The notes beneath the pieces are model-generated. The model was not told where the DNA came from, searched no databases, and saw only the letters and a program-made list of their open reading frames with translations. 64,000 nt of DNA from Paucimonas sp. (GTDB lineage: Bacteria > Pseudomonadota > Gammaproteobacteria > Pseudomonadales > Pseudomonadaceae), in the NCBI GenBank assembly GCA_031253995.1, contig JAIRVG010000093.1:1-64000 (forward strand), read 5' to 3'. The position numbers and the translations under genes were made by a program. This document shows, piece by piece, positions 63,804 to 64,000 of the stretch; the first letter of the stretch is position 1; each line of letters opens with the position of its first letter.

Positions 63804-64000
63804 TGAGCTGGCTGGAACGTCTGAATCGACCACACGCGCAACCCCTGCTGGACAACCTGGGGGACACCTGGGCCAGCCTGCTGGACCGTCTGGGCCCGGT
63901 GTCGCCGTTCGAGCTGGCGGTGCTCGGCGGCCAGGCCATGCCGACCCCGGGGCTGGCTTTCCTCGCCGGCTACCAGGCGGCGCTGCGGGTGCTCTGGCCC
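63804..64000 (+). CDS. Unidentified protein, 5' end only
   Basis: The first 65 residues of a gene cut by the window edge. The ATG at 63804 has a GAGGAG site seven bases upstream, and the frame is open to the end. The segment FELAVLGGQAMPTPGLAFLAGYQAALRVLWP reminds me of the N-terminal part of acyl-CoA-dehydrogenase-like proteins of Pseudomonas, but the match is too short to be sure. It is divergent from olsB with a 133-base gap. Confidence 0.5.

Overview
The window is a stretch of a Pseudomonas chromosome, most like the P. putida/P. fluorescens lineage. The basis is GC-rich coding sequence, protein sequences close to Pseudomonas families, Pseudomonas-type REP palindromes (GTGGGAGC...), and a gene order that, from memory, follows the P. 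aeruginosa PAO1 interval running from rnpB/PA4421 down to olsB/PA4350. There is no sign of a prophage, insertion sequence, CRISPR array or genomic island. It is conserved core chromosome.

Region 1 (1-18320) holds the 3' part of RNase P RNA and then the complete division and cell wall (dcw) cluster: mraZ-rsmH-ftsL-ftsI-murE-murF-mraY-murD-ftsW-murG-murC-ddlB-ftsQ-ftsA-ftsZ-lpxC. Most junctions overlap by a few bases. A sigma-70 promoter with three 10-bp-spaced MraZ repeats precedes mraZ, and a strong terminator follows lpxC. Region 2 (18390-28520) has a REP pair, dciA, secA, argJ, a Nudix/ThiE fusion, an operon panE - orphan sensor kinase - cobalamin adenosyltransferase on the minus strand, and yajQ.

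Region 3 (28629-37631) carries mscS, an MdfA-like drug efflux gene, ampG, an alkyltransferase-like DNA repair gene, a DUF481 outer membrane protein, a HugZ-type haem gene with a good Fur box, fxsA, and the sigma-32-type groES-groEL operon. Region 4 (37668-42395) is the ColRS envelope-stress locus: a PAP2 phosphatase divergent from colR-colS, followed by a methyltransferase, an LPS-kinase-like protein and a small exported protein. Perfect matches to the remembered ColR box lie in front of the PAP2 gene and in front of the methyltransferase gene.

Region 5 (42412-51940) is all on the minus strand. It holds a MexVW-type RND pump and an iron-related module of imelysin lipoprotein (icmP), di-haem oxidoreductase lipoprotein, second imelysin lipoprotein with a degenerate motif, and a DUF1513 protein. 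A Fur-like palindrome precedes icmP. Region 6 (51941-64000) has bifA, sodB, argO/argP, an epimerase, a coiled-coil membrane protein, the xenB-pyeM-pyeR operon, acpH, the ornithine-lipid genes olsB-olsA, and the start of one more gene.

The most notable observation is that bifA, the c-di-GMP phosphodiesterase gene, carries a one-base deletion near 52167. This removes the last conserved EAL-domain motifs. It is either a real loss of function, which would predict raised c-di-GMP, or a sequence error. The least-understood conserved unit is the three-lipoprotein imelysin/di-haem/DUF1513 module.
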